A program made the translations under genes and the position numbers. A stretch of 64,000 nt of DNA from Trichomonas vaginalis G3 (Eukaryota; Parabasalia; Trichomonadida; Trichomonadidae). Shown here one piece after another: positions 43,693-52,267 of the stretch. The stretch is taken from assembly GCF_026262505.1 (NCBI RefSeq), contig NC_067204.1, forward strand, positions 1,521,797 through 1,585,796. Reading direction: 5' to 3'. Each line of letters begins with the position of its first letter. Within the stretch, counting starts at the first letter, position 1. The notes under the pieces were generated by a model. It ran no database searches, was not told where the DNA came from, and saw only the letters and a list, made by a program, of their open reading frames with translations.

Positions 43693-44648
43693 TCGTCATT
43701 TTCAACTTCTTTAGCATATTCGTCAGGAGTTGTCTTATATTTGTTAGGAACTGTCTTTGAAAGTATACCACCTTGAACTTTGACAAGTTTGAAACGAGGT
43801 CTGACAATAGTAGTTTTATCTTCTGCTTGCAGTCTGTACATTTTGCCATGTTTGCCTAAAACTTCATAATATTCTCTTGTATACTTTCTTCTATTTTTAC
43901 GAACACGAATGCGAGTACCTGTCGAGTTCCCATTGTTGTCATAGTCAATAGTATTTTCATATGGGTCGCGTTTAGGTATTTCTATTTTTACTTTGTCACC
44001 TTTCTGAAGTTTGAAGCTCGGCATTCTTTCTTGTTTGTCTCTTTTGACTAAACTATTAAATATATAGTCTTTCTCTAAGTCGGGGTTGTTTTTCATTTCT
44101 TCGGGGGAGTGGTTTCCCAAACCTTTTTGTTTACGGTTATTGTAAATATTTAAAACTTGTCTCATCTTTGCCATGGAGAAGTGTCTGTATTTGTCGTCAT
44201 ATGACATTTCATTTGCTTCACCACCTTGTGGTTGGTTTAAGTCTCTTAAGATTTTTATACAACTGTCAATGACACCAAGAGCAGAATGGTTTTGGTCGAC
44301 AATGAAATATTGGTTTACATTTTTTGAACGCAGATAGTTTTTAATATCGTCTGATTTGAAAGAACTTTCACAGTCAGATGTCAGTTTTGTTGGATGGTAT
44401 TTGTCAACGAATATTGTCAAAGCAGTTTTCACATCTAAAATATTTTTGGACCATAATGGTATGGCTTCACAGTATCTTGTGTTTTGACCAACAAATATTA
44501 GCCAGTATGGTGGTCCGTCTTCTCTATACCTCGGAATGTTTTCCAAGATATCCATAAACCAAGCATTTGGTGTTGAACTAAAGATTTTTATCATGAGTGC
44601 TTTCTTTGTCGCTTTAGAAACATAGGGGTCCTTGTTTGGATTCGTCAT
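43689..44648 (-). CDS. Polinton DDE integrase (rve superfamily), 319 aa
   Basis: The retroviral-type core begins at about residue 30: WFMDIL gives the first Asp, LTSDCESSF the second, and the GVIDSCIKILRDL helix corresponds to the position of the third acidic residue. The C-terminal ~100 residues form a basic beta-rich domain (KLQKGDKVKIEIP, then MYRLQAE and RPRFKLVKV), like the SH3-type DNA-binding domain of Polinton and LTR integrases. It would insert element DNA with 5-6 bp target duplications. It overlaps the end of the fibre gene by a few bases and is divergent from the pVI-like ORF at 44666, with a 17-bp gap. Confidence 0.85.
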   Translation of the reverse strand: MTNPNKDPYVSKATKKALMIKIFSSTPNAWFMDILENIPRYREDGPPYWLIFVGQNTRYCEAIPLWSKNILDVKTALTIFVDKYHPTKLTSDCESSFKSDDIKNYLRSKNVNQYFIVDQNHSALGVIDSCIKILRDLNQPQGGEANEMSYDDKYRHFSMAKMRQVLNIYNNRKQKGLGNHSPEEMKNNPDLEKDYIFNSLVKRDKQERMPSFKLQKGDKVKIEIPKRDPYENTIDYDNNGNSTGTRIRVRKNRRKYTREYYEVLGKHGKMYRLQAEDKTTIVRPRFKLVKVQGGILSKTVPNKYKTTPDEYAKEVENDD

Positions 44649-44665
44649 TTTTTACCCTATAAGAA

Positions 44666-45067
44666 ATGGGTTTATTTGGCGCATTAGCAGGAGTTGCATC
44701 CAGATTTTTGCCCGCAGTGGGAACAATAGCCAGAGGTGCATTTGGAATTGGAAGGAAGATTTTGAGTACATTAGGTATACTTAAAGAGAAAGCACAGCCT
44801 ATTATACAAACTGTACAGAAAGGTTGGGAGGTAGCACGAGATGCAGCAAATCTTATTCCAAATCCTGAAACAAGAGGAAAAGTTCAAGGATGGATGGACA
44901 ATGTAGGAAGAGAAGCAGGAAACTACTATAACAAAGCAAATGACTACTATAACCAAGCAGGACACTATATGGACCAAGGTGAAAGATTCTTTAACAGAGG
45001 ATATAACCATGCACAACAATGGGTAAACAACAACCAACCTCAACCGCCTCAAACGTGGGGAATGTAA
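44666..45067 (+). CDS. Second pVI-like amphipathic protein, 133 aa
   Basis: The N-terminal 40 residues (MGLFGALAGVASRFLPAVG, then ARGAFGIGRKIL) are a glycine/alanine-rich amphipathic helix. A tyrosine/asparagine-rich repeat (NYYNKANDYYNQAGHYMDQG, about residues 91-110) and a Gln/Pro tail follow. It resembles minor capsid membrane-lytic proteins such as adenovirus pVI. It is the first of three same-strand ORFs with very similar leaders. Confidence 0.55.
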   Translation: MGLFGALAGVASRFLPAVGTIARGAFGIGRKILSTLGILKEKAQPIIQTVQKGWEVARDAANLIPNPETRGKVQGWMDNVGREAGNYYNKANDYYNQAGHYMDQGERFFNRGYNHAQQWVNNNQPQPPQTWGM

Positions 45068-45086
45068 AATTTTTTACTGAGATGAA

Positions 45087-45242
45087 ATGAACAATACAGC
45101 ATTGAGACAAATGGGTTCAAGATGGATTTGTCGGCTTCCAGCAGTTACACAACCACGTGTTTGTCAAGTCCTCCCTATACCTCAAGAAGTTTTAGACCGA
45201 CTTAAAAAACCTAAACAACCAGTTGAAAACAAACCAAATTAA
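45087..45242 (+). CDS. Small ORF, 51 aa
   Basis: Starts at an ATG preceded by TTTTTTACTGAGATGAA, a leader repeated almost base for base before the next gene (45261), which supports translation. The protein is basic (SRWICRLPAV, then LKKPKQPVENKPN). Family unknown. Confidence 0.45.
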   Translation: MNNTALRQMGSRWICRLPAVTQPRVCQVLPIPQEVLDRLKKPKQPVENKPN

Positions 45243-45260
45243 ATTTTTTACTGAGATGAA

Positions 45261-45845
45261 ATGACGGAAGAAGTTGAAACGGTAGATTTGACACCACAAA
45301 CAAAAAGTTCAGAACCATTGTCAAAACCCGTCAAAGAACTTACAGATGAAGAGAAAAATTCAATAATAGAAAGTGCCAGGTCTGGAAATACAAACCCTAA
45401 CTATAAAGTCACTTTTCATAGAAATGGAACGGCAAGTATCTCAAAAAAGAAACAGACTCTCACAAATAAAATATTGAAGTCTGAAGGAGCTTTCGAGACA
45501 GCAGATGGAAAAGTTTACTTCACTGACCAACAGTTCATTATAGAACATCTCATTGACTTAGAGTCGAAATATTCTAAACTTTACAACAAACACAAAAAGT
45601 TGAAAGGAAAACAAAAACAAATGGCATATGATATTTACGAAGATGTTGACGACACAACCATACCTGCAAGTGAGGTAAAGTCAGAGGAACCGAAAAGTGA
45701 CGAAAAACCAATAGAAGAAGGGAAGCCACAAACTGAAGAAAAACCAAAACCAAAGGTTAGTTTCCAAACTAAACCAAGTCAACCTTCATTAGCTGGTATG
45801 GGTTGGCGTCAAAGACTTATGGCAGCAGGCGGTTATGTAAAGTAA
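45261..45845 (+). CDS. Unknown Polinton protein, 194 aa
   Basis: Domain-like centre at about residues 45-120 (YKVTFHRNGTASISKKKQTL, FTDQQFIIEHLIDL, a likely helix of LESKYSKLYNKHKK), then an acidic/Lys/Pro linker and a basic C-terminus. Near the C-terminus LAGM|G fits the (M/I/L)XGX-G cleavage pattern of adenain-type proteases, hinting at a processed virion protein. Leader as for 45087. Function not recognised. Confidence 0.5.
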   Translation: MTEEVETVDLTPQTKSSEPLSKPVKELTDEEKNSIIESARSGNTNPNYKVTFHRNGTASISKKKQTLTNKILKSEGAFETADGKVYFTDQQFIIEHLIDLESKYSKLYNKHKKLKGKQKQMAYDIYEDVDDTTIPASEVKSEEPKSDEKPIEEGKPQTEEKPKPKVSFQTKPSQPSLAGMGWRQRLMAAGGYVK

Positions 45846-45876
45846 AGAAAAAAAATATTTTTTTATTTTTATAAAA

Positions 45877-48030
45877 ATGCCTCCGTATAGAATGGATAGA
45901 AAATCTGCTAGAATAAAAGCAGAGTTGCAAAGATATGGTTGGAAAGTTTCAAAGAAGTTTAAATATAGGAAGGGAAGACCCATAAAAGTCTATGACAAAC
46001 TGGCTGGTCTGACCTACGAAATGGACCTTGAAACAGCACGCGCCAATTATCCAAACAGACTAGAGAGGTTAGAAGAAGAACGTCTTATGGACATGCCTTT
46101 CGATGTTAGTGAACCTCAAGTTGAAGGACACGACGGCTTTGCCAGATTCTACTGGAAACATGACGAACAATTGCATCCTTTGAGAAGGAAAAAAGGAAAA
46201 GGTGAAGACGCACATGCTCCCATGGAAAGAACAAGATATGCATATGAGAAGTATCGTGAAGTTAGAAGTCAAATTACATCTGGTCGAACCTTTACAGTAA
46301 ACTTTGACGAAGGAAAGAACAAAGAAGGCTTCATGGGAGTACTTGCTGCAATTCAAGATGGAAATAAGAAAGGATACAATCTCAGATTGACCATAACAGA
46401 TTTGGATGGTCACATTTACTATGCATATGGCAATGTCACAACAGCTGCAATGCTTCTTGACGCTTTCAAGACTACAAAGAGAGAACAAATGGTTGACTCC
46501 GACTCAGACATTTTGAATGCAATTGAAGGAATTGCAAGTGTCAAGTTCGAATGGTACCAACCTAACCCTCAAGCAGTCAGACAACATGCTGGATACTTCC
46601 CGTTCATAAATAAGTCTGACATTGACTTGACAAGGTATGGAATTTACAATTCAATTGAAACAATTGTCAATGAACCTTGCATTCTTACATGTCTCAGGAA
46701 CTCTGGTCTTGTTTCAGAAGAGAAGATGAAGTATCTTGAGTCATGTGTGAAGACAAGGTACATTCTCAGAGGTCAATTGGTTAAAATTGCACCGTTGGCA
46801 AATGTCAATATCCGAGTCAACATACCTACAGCTAAAGGTTCTTCACATGACGACTATGTTGTTGACAAAGACTTACCATGGTTGAAGATTGTAATTGTCC
46901 ACAACCACTTCATGTTGAACGAAAGTCTTACAAACCCATTGTTCGGAAAAGGTAAGTGTAACATTGTCAGAGCTGTTAACATTCTTTTCGAGAAAGGTTT
47001 GTTGGAACCAATTCCAGATGACAAGCTGACAGAAACTTTTGTACCAAAAGACGAAACAAACTTTTCATTGTTAGCAAGACCAAAAGTTGTTCCAGACAAA
47101 GTTCTAGTACAAAAGAAGTACACAATTCCAAAAGGAGTTGGATTGTTCGGATACCAACCTGAACCAGAAGAACTTCCAATGAGGTTGCAAGAACTTCAAG
47201 ATGCTATAAACAAACTTCCATTGAGAAATCCAATTGACGTCAAATTGTATTGGAGAGCATCTGAGTTAGGTCAGAAGGTTTTATATGAAACAGGTTGCTT
47301 CGACGATGTTTATGAGATAACAGGAGAAGTTTCTCAGAAGATAAGAGACTCACTTGAATTTCCACAAACTGGACCAATTGGTTGCGACAAGTTCGACTCA
47401 TATGAAAAGATATACTATGTCGACCTTAACGCTGCATACATGAGGTTTGTCCAATATATCCCGACTGGAATTCCAAACGAAGATGGTGAGTTCTCGGGAA
47501 GGAACTATACAGTTGGAAAAGTCATACAACAACTGTATGATATTAGGAAAGCTTCAAACCCCAAACTTGCAATGACACTCAAATTGCTTATGAATTCGAC
47601 ATGGGGATATTCCATTAAGAAACCTCAAGAGATGAAGAGTAAACATTATGAGAAGGTCGACAACTTTGTTGAAAGGTTTTCTCCTTTTGTTTTGAAGTAC
47701 GAATTCACTCAAGGTCAAAGTGGCTTAGTAACCACATTAAAACCTATTGTCGAACATTGGTCTTACCCTCAGTTCGCAAAAGCAGTCCTTGACGAGTACA
47801 ACAAATTCTTCTCCGAAGTCAAATCCAAAGTCAAGGTTTACTATGAGAACATCGACGCACTCATGACGAACGAAGAAGGCTATAACAAACTCATTGAAAT
47901 GGGAATGGTCGGTGAAAAGATGGGTCAATTCAAATTGGACAAAATTTTCACCGAAGTTCATGTCCTCTCCAAGCGTAAGTACTGGGGCATACTTGAAGAC
48001 GGCACAGAAATAAAACATTGCATGAAGTAA
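45877..48030 (+). CDS. polB: Polinton family B DNA polymerase, 717 aa
   Basis: Palm motifs are in the usual order in the last third: motif A YYVDLNAAYM, motif B LKLLMNSTWGY, and a motif C region at VYYENIDALM. These mark the protein-primed pPolB of Mavericks, which would replicate element DNA from its termini. The N-terminal ~400 residues are poorly matched to domains I know; a basic start (KSARIKAELQRYGWKVSKKFKYRKGR) could contact DNA. It starts at an ATG after a TATTTTTTTATTTTTATAAAA leader seen before several genes here. It is shorter than polymerases usually reported for the family; whether this copy is functional cannot be judged here. Confidence 0.85.
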   Translation: MPPYRMDRKSARIKAELQRYGWKVSKKFKYRKGRPIKVYDKLAGLTYEMDLETARANYPNRLERLEEERLMDMPFDVSEPQVEGHDGFARFYWKHDEQLHPLRRKKGKGEDAHAPMERTRYAYEKYREVRSQITSGRTFTVNFDEGKNKEGFMGVLAAIQDGNKKGYNLRLTITDLDGHIYYAYGNVTTAAMLLDAFKTTKREQMVDSDSDILNAIEGIASVKFEWYQPNPQAVRQHAGYFPFINKSDIDLTRYGIYNSIETIVNEPCILTCLRNSGLVSEEKMKYLESCVKTRYILRGQLVKIAPLANVNIRVNIPTAKGSSHDDYVVDKDLPWLKIVIVHNHFMLNESLTNPLFGKGKCNIVRAVNILFEKGLLEPIPDDKLTETFVPKDETNFSLLARPKVVPDKVLVQKKYTIPKGVGLFGYQPEPEELPMRLQELQDAINKLPLRNPIDVKLYWRASELGQKVLYETGCFDDVYEITGEVSQKIRDSLEFPQTGPIGCDKFDSYEKIYYVDLNAAYMRFVQYIPTGIPNEDGEFSGRNYTVGKVIQQLYDIRKASNPKLAMTLKLLMNSTWGYSIKKPQEMKSKHYEKVDNFVERFSPFVLKYEFTQGQSGLVTTLKPIVEHWSYPQFAKAVLDEYNKFFSEVKSKVKVYYENIDALMTNEEGYNKLIEMGMVGEKMGQFKLDKIFTEVHVLSKRKYWGILEDGTEIKHCMK

Positions 48031-48037
48031 AAAATTT

Positions 48038-48145
48038 TTATTCGAATTTGAATCGGACAGGTCGAGTTACACCATTCTTGGTCTCAAACTCATATATAAC
48101 CTGTTTGTTTGTATTTTCGTCGACTATGACACGAGACACGAACAT
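48038..48145 (-). CDS. Small ORF, 35 aa
   Basis: MFVSRVIVDENTNKQVIYEF is followed by a short basic end. It is divergent from the ORF at 48176 with a 30-bp gap that reads as promoter-like in both directions (CCGTTTGGTCA one way, TCATTTCAG the other). Convergent with polB. Too short to classify. Confidence 0.35.
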   Translation of the reverse strand: MFVSRVIVDENTNKQVIYEFETKNGVTRPVRFKFE

Positions 48146-48175
48146 TGACCAAACGGACAAAAAGTGTCATTTCAG

Positions 48176-48439
48176 ATGGTCCCGCAGCCAATCGCATTCG
48201 AGCACTTCGAAGAAGCCTTACGTTCCAAGGGAGAGGGTGTCTGGTGCAAGGGAGAGGTCATGAAACTCTACGAGCAGTACATCCTCAATGCCTGGGAGGA
48301 CAAATCGTCCTTGGATTGGCAATTCTACCAACTCCTCTGGGACGACCTCCTACGCAACTGGGATGACGAAAGAGTCCAATTCAGAGGTCGGGAGCTAATT
48401 GTCCAAATTACCCTTAATTTAACCCACTTAATGAACTAA
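48176..48439 (+). CDS. Unknown small protein, 87 aa
   Basis: MVPQPIAFEHFEEALRSKG, then Trp-rich helices (YILNAWEDKSSLDWQFYQLL, WDDLLRNWDDERVQF). The preceding TCATTTCAG resembles the host initiator. Its base composition is more G+C-rich than the flanking virion genes. It looks like a small helical, perhaps regulatory, protein. No family recognised. Confidence 0.45.
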   Translation: MVPQPIAFEHFEEALRSKGEGVWCKGEVMKLYEQYILNAWEDKSSLDWQFYQLLWDDLLRNWDDERVQFRGRELIVQITLNLTHLMN

Positions 48440-48488
48440 ACACCTAAATTTACTCGGGGTTTCCCCCTAAAATAAAATTTTTTTACTC

Positions 48489-49193
48489 TTAGAACCACTC
48501 GAGGTTCTCCTTACGGTTGTTGAGCTTGTCACCGTCAATGTGTCTGACCTTCGTCTTCTTGCCTGGATTTGGAACCCATTGAATTGCGACAAGCTTGCCC
48601 ATGGAAATTGAACCGCGATTCCGAAGGGTAAGGTTCAAGTGTCCCAAGTTGTTGAGGACTGGGGTAAGAACCTTGCCGGTCTCCCTGTTGCGGATTTGGT
48701 ATGGGTAGGGTTGGGAAATTTCATAACTGTCATCGGCAACAAGGGTTGCCCAAACTTCCTCTTCTTCGTGTTTCTCTTCTTCCTCTTCTTCCTCTTCCTC
48801 TTCTTCGTGTTTCTCTTCTTCCTCGACAATTCCTTCTTCAATTCTGTGTTCACGAAGTACGGTGTTGCATGTTCTGTCCTTTCCGAGTACCTTCCAGATG
48901 GCGTCTATCTCTTCGAAGAAACGGTAGATGAGTCTGGCAAGGTCTCGGTTCTCTCTCTCGTAAATGCGCAAGGTTTCCGTCAAATCATTCAGGCATTTCT
49001 CATTGGAAGCTTGGTTCATGAGGAACTCACCTTTAAGTCCCTTCATCTCTTCCATAAGACTACTTTGGAGAGTCTTAACGGTGTTTGTCAGATGAGCTTT
49101 CAAATTCAAAATTTGAATTTGAACTGGGCGCTTGTCTGGCAACATTGAAAGGACATCTTCCATTGAGTTTGGCTTCGGTGCTTGTTCGGACAT
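48489..49193 (-). CDS. NUMOD4/HNH endonuclease-like protein, 234 aa
   Basis: Residues ~1-115 are helical/coiled-coil; ~120-150 is a glutamate-rich tract. The C-terminal ~80 residues match NUMOD4 plus HNH: YEISQPYPYQIRNRETGKVL, then KLVAIQWVPNP and HIDGDKLNNRKENLEWF, with the His, Asn and NLEW signature at the very C-terminus. Homing-type HNH enzymes cut DNA and spread their own gene, but fused to a coiled coil this could be a regulator or nickase of the element. It belongs to a run of minus-strand genes from 50509 down. Confidence 0.65.
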   Translation of the reverse strand: MSEQAPKPNSMEDVLSMLPDKRPVQIQILNLKAHLTNTVKTLQSSLMEEMKGLKGEFLMNQASNEKCLNDLTETLRIYERENRDLARLIYRFFEEIDAIWKVLGKDRTCNTVLREHRIEEGIVEEEEKHEEEEEEEEEEEKHEEEEVWATLVADDSYEISQPYPYQIRNRETGKVLTPVLNNLGHLNLTLRNRGSISMGKLVAIQWVPNPGKKTKVRHIDGDKLNNRKENLEWF

Positions 49194-49225
49194 CGAAAAA
49201 ATGAAGTGGTTTGAGAATGACGGTT

Positions 49226-49810
49226 TTACTTCAAAAAGCTTGTTATGACGGTTAAGTCATACAACAAGTTTAAAATAATATCTTGTTCTTCTTCTGAACG
49301 TTTGTTGTCTCTTCCGATAAAAGTTTGGAACATGAGAACCAAAAAACGTTTTTTGAGATTGCGGAAGAGTTCAGGCAAACGTTCATATTCTGGATATGTT
49401 GGGAGCAGTTCAAAACATCTGAGCTGACTTTCGGACAAAATTGGGACAATGTCAGAAAATTCATCTTTGGTCGGACTGCTTGAAGGTAAGTCCCTTACAT
49501 GTAAGTAGCTCTGGTAAAGTCTTCTCATTTCTGCTAACTTCTGGAGTATAGCTTCGTAATTTAAGAGTTTTAATTTTAAATGTCTTATTCCACTCTTGAC
49601 ATCTAAACGGTAACTATCCATGAGGTCAAGAGTAGCTTTGGTAGCTTTAAGTGGAGCTATCTGTTCCTTGACTCCTGCAATTTTGGTTGCAATTGTGATT
49701 TGAGCTCCTTCAAGTTCGCCGTCTATGTCGTTCTCAACGCCTTCAACCATGGCTTGAAACTCTTCATCGGTCCATTGAGATTGGTGTGGGACGAATTTAA
49801 CTTGCTTCAT
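49226..49810 (-). CDS. Unknown helical protein, 194 aa
   Basis: Almost entirely predicted helix (GELEGAQITIATKIAGVKEQ, LKLKLLNYEAILQKLAEMRR, FRNLKKRFLVLMFQTFIGRD). No catalytic motif or membrane segment. It lies 33 bp from the HNH gene on the same strand. Possibly a structural or DNA-binding accessory; not recognised. Confidence 0.5.
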   Translation of the reverse strand: MKQVKFVPHQSQWTDEEFQAMVEGVENDIDGELEGAQITIATKIAGVKEQIAPLKATKATLDLMDSYRLDVKSGIRHLKLKLLNYEAILQKLAEMRRLYQSYLHVRDLPSSSPTKDEFSDIVPILSESQLRCFELLPTYPEYERLPELFRNLKKRFLVLMFQTFIGRDNKRSEEEQDIILNLLYDLTVITSFLK

Positions 49811-49832
49811 TCAAAAAATGAAAAAAATGTTT

Positions 49833-50117
49833 TTACTCAAAGCGTGCCATGTATATGGCTATAAGAAACTTACCAGAAGGCTTCTTCTTCACATGAGTCT
49901 TTGGCAACTTGAGTGTTGGTGTTGGAGTTGGGTCTGGAATTTCAATTCTCTCTCGAGCGCAACAACAGATGTCAGAATAACATTCCCCACTGTCTTTCTT
50001 GCCACCATAAATTGTGTATTGACCGAACTTGCATTTGCAGGAAGACCGGTCAATACAAGGTTCACAGTTGAAATAGTTGTACACAAACCTGTTGAGTACG
50101 AGTGTGAGTAAAAACAT
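49833..50117 (-). CDS. Cysteine-rich possibly secreted protein, 94 aa
   Basis: The N-terminus MFLLTLVLNRFVYNYF could be a signal peptide or anchor. Nine cysteines follow in about 35 residues (CEPC, CKC, CYSDICCCA), then a Thr-Pro run (DPTPTPTLKLP) and a basic end. The upstream minus-strand sequence includes CTTAACGTTTAACTTCAC, similar to the leader at 51739. Not recognised. Confidence 0.45.
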   Translation of the reverse strand: MFLLTLVLNRFVYNYFNCEPCIDRSSCKCKFGQYTIYGGKKDSGECYSDICCCARERIEIPDPTPTPTLKLPKTHVKKKPSGKFLIAIYMARFE

Positions 50118-50143
50118 AAAAAAGTGAAGTTAAACGTTAAGGT

Positions 50144-50509
50144 TTACTGAATTGGTTGGATGTCGCCTTCTGAGGTTATGAAGAACGGCCGTCCTGAGAA
50201 GTGGAACAGTGCTCTGAGAATTTGTATAATTCGTGGAATTGGACTCTCTCTGTTTGGAAGTTGTATCCATGGGCGCTTTGCAAAGAACTTGAGAAGAGCT
50301 TCTTTCTTCATCTCCTTTATGTCGTCTACAGGAGTTTTTTCTGGTATTTGAATTGGAATTCCGGTTTCAATTTCGATTTTCAGCGCACCTCTTCCAGACA
50401 ACCAGAAGCCGAGGGACTTGTTGGCTTTGTCCTTGCCCAAGTACTGCTTAACAACTTCATTTATCTCTATAAGGTAAATTGCCTCATCTAATGGCTCGAC
50501 CTCGTCCAT
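50144..50509 (-). CDS. Unknown protein, 121 aa
   Basis: Acidic N-terminal helix (MDEVEPLDEAIYLIEINEVV), then a mixed region with GFWLSGRGALKIEIETG and RPFFITSEGDIQPIQ. It is divergent from 50932 across a minisatellite promoter region. Family unknown. Confidence 0.45.
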   Translation of the reverse strand: MDEVEPLDEAIYLIEINEVVKQYLGKDKANKSLGFWLSGRGALKIEIETGIPIQIPEKTPVDDIKEMKKEALLKFFAKRPWIQLPNRESPIPRIIQILRALFHFSGRPFFITSEGDIQPIQ

Positions 50510-50512
50510 TGC

Positions 50513-50931
50513 TACTGTTTCAGAACTAGTCTTGTACTTTTTCAGTACAATACTTGTACTGTTTCAGAACTAGTCTTGTACTTTTTCAGTACAATACTTG
50601 TACTGTTTCAGAACTAGTCTTGTACTTTTTCAGAACAATACTTGTACTGTTTCAGAACAATACTTGTACTTTTTCAGAACAATACTTGTACTTTTTCAGA
50701 ACAAATTTCCCGTAAAAGCTCTCAATTTGTGAGAAAAATTTTCTGTTTCAGAACAAGACTTGTACTTTTTCAGAACAATACTTGTACTTTTTCAGAACAA
50801 TACTTGTACTGTTTCAGAACAATACTTGTACTTTTTCAGAACAATACTTGCACTGCTTCAGAACAATACTTGTACTTTTTCAGAACAAGACTTGCACTGC
50901 TTCAGAACAATATTTGTACTGTTTCAAGACA
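50513..50931. repeat. 21-22 bp minisatellite between divergent genes
   Basis: About 17-19 copies of a GTTTCAGAACAATACTTGTA-type unit, with AGTACAA/AACTAGTC variants, interrupted by about 45 bp of unique sequence near 50705-50750. It fills the whole gap between two divergent start codons, so it probably acts as or within a bidirectional promoter. Reading frames across it are by-products of the repeat. Confidence 0.8.
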
Positions 50932-51510
50932 ATGTCCGACGTCCCACCAACCGAGTCCATTCCCAAGCCAGAAGAACCTAAAGCACCAGCCCCTGCACCT
51001 CAGTTCCAGCAAGTACCTCCACCAAATTACTACCAATTTCCACCTCAAGGTTACTACCAATTTCCACTACAAGGCTTCCCGAACTACCCTCCTCAGCCTA
51101 TGCCTTACTTCCCCAACCCTTGGATGTTCCAGCAAGCTCCACCCCAGCAATTCCAATCTCAATCTCAATCCAAGAGAGACCAAGAGTTCGAGGAAGGTCT
51201 GAACCGTTTACGCAAAGAGTATGCCACAGCCCCTATGGAAGATGACAGGCTTTCAGTCTCTTCCCTCAAATCGACCGATTCGACTCGTACCACAGATTCG
51301 GTTCGTGACCGTGAAGACTACCTCAAGCAGTCTGAGAGACTCTTCATCCTACAGCCATTTACAGTTGGAGCTCTCAAGAACATGCGCAATTACGAAGGTC
51401 AGACACCAGCTGGAGACCGCAAAACAGACGTACTCGCAAGAGCAGTCCAACTGGTCAAGACAAAGACCGAGATAGTCGACTTCATTCTTGCAGCTTGCCC
51501 ATACAAGTAA
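50932..51510 (+). CDS. Pro/Gln/Tyr-rich protein, 192 aa
   Basis: Residues ~8-80 are low complexity (PAPAPQFQQVPPPNYYQFPP, QGFPNYPPQPMPYFPNPWMF), then a Gln/Ser linker (QFQSQSQSKRDQEFEEGLNR). A folded-looking C-terminal ~95 residues follow (LFILQPFTVGALKNMRNYEG, LARAVQLVKTKTEIVDFILA). The ATG after the minisatellite was chosen as start; longer frames only read through repeats. This could be a scaffold or nucleic-acid-binding protein. Not recognised. Confidence 0.5.
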   Translation: MSDVPPTESIPKPEEPKAPAPAPQFQQVPPPNYYQFPPQGYYQFPLQGFPNYPPQPMPYFPNPWMFQQAPPQQFQSQSQSKRDQEFEEGLNRLRKEYATAPMEDDRLSVSSLKSTDSTRTTDSVRDREDYLKQSERLFILQPFTVGALKNMRNYEGQTPAGDRKTDVLARAVQLVKTKTEIVDFILAACPYK

Positions 51511-51538
51511 AAAAATAAACAATTACGAGTTAAACTTT

Positions 51539-51739
51539 TTACTCTTTCTTTTCTGAGTTGTTTAGAGCTGGTTTCTCTTGTAGGAACCTTTCGTACTCTT
51601 CCATGGTCATGTAATTGCGAATTTGGTACGCAATTCCAGGTTCGTTGTTTTTGAACCTTACGTATGTAACGCTTCCATCCTCCTCAGGGAAGTAAGCTGC
51701 TAACATCTGACCAAGTTTTCTCGGTGACTCGGAGCTCAT
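51539..51739 (-). CDS. Small unknown protein, 66 aa
   Basis: MSSESPRKLGQMLAAYFPEE, then VTYVRFKNNEPGIAYQIRNY: a YQIRN string like that in the NUMOD4 part of the HNH protein. The leader has AACTTAACGTTTAAAAAGTG. Function unknown. Confidence 0.4.
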   Translation of the reverse strand: MSSESPRKLGQMLAAYFPEEDGSVTYVRFKNNEPGIAYQIRNYMTMEEYERFLQEKPALNNSEKKE

Positions 51740-51790
51740 AAAAATGTCACTTTTTAAACGTTAAGTTTTTAGTCTTATTTTACCCTTTGT

Positions 51791-51985
51791 TTACCCTTTG
51801 TTTACCCTTTGTTTGTCAAGGTAGTATTGGAGTGCAATTTCTCCAAATTCTCTGTGTCGGAGTTCTTCAGCATTTTCCAAGGTGTTCCTGGAGAACTCAA
51901 AGAAGTTGTCAAGAACATACTGCCATGCTGCTCTTCTGAGTTCGTCGGTATTTTGGAAGTGTTGCACCTTCGAGTCTTCGGACAT
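51791..51985 (-). CDS. Small unknown protein, 64 aa
   Basis: Helical (ELRRAAWQYVLDNFFEFSRN, EIALQYYLDKQRVNKG), same strand as its neighbour. The end overlaps a tandem TTTACCCTTTG repeat (about 51780-51813). The leader contains AAACGGTTTAA. Confidence 0.4.
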   Translation of the reverse strand: MSEDSKVQHFQNTDELRRAAWQYVLDNFFEFSRNTLENAEELRHREFGEIALQYYLDKQRVNKG

Positions 51986-52059
51986 GAAAAAATAACACTT
52001 TTTCTATTAAACCGTTTACAATTTGAATTTTGTTGCTGAATTCGGCAAAAATATATTTT

Positions 52060-52108
52060 AGGGTAGAAGGTTAGATATAACCTCTTTTCTAACCTCTTTT
52101 CTACCCTC
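52060..52108. repeat. Palindromic repeat R, copy 2
   Basis: Same sequence as 39852-39900; left arm of the cassette. Confidence 0.75.
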
Positions 52109-52218
52109 TTGAATTTTCATGAATTTTATACAGAAAATGCTTGTTTTGAGGTCGAGCCACTTTTGGCTCCACCGTATTCTTTCAACCAAAACTCATGAAT
52201 TCGGCAAAAATATATTTT

Positions 52219-52267
52219 AGGGTAGAAGGTTAGATATAACCTCTTTTCTAACCTCTTTTCTACCCTC
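52219..52267. repeat. Palindromic repeat R, copy 3
   Basis: Direct repeat of copy 2, 159 bp away, again preceded by GAATTCGGCAAAAATATATT. A small GAGCCA/TGGCTC-type stem lies between the two. No gene between 51986 and 52349. Confidence 0.75.

Noticed and set aside
48639-49148. 169-codon plus-strand frame opposite the HNH gene
   Set aside because: It is antisense to a gene with a recognisable domain; its FLFF/VFLFF runs mirror the glutamate tract.
50642-51202. 186-codon frame starting in the minisatellite
   Set aside because: Its first half is a translation of the 21-22 bp repeat and the rest is out of frame with the Pro-rich protein that starts at 50932.
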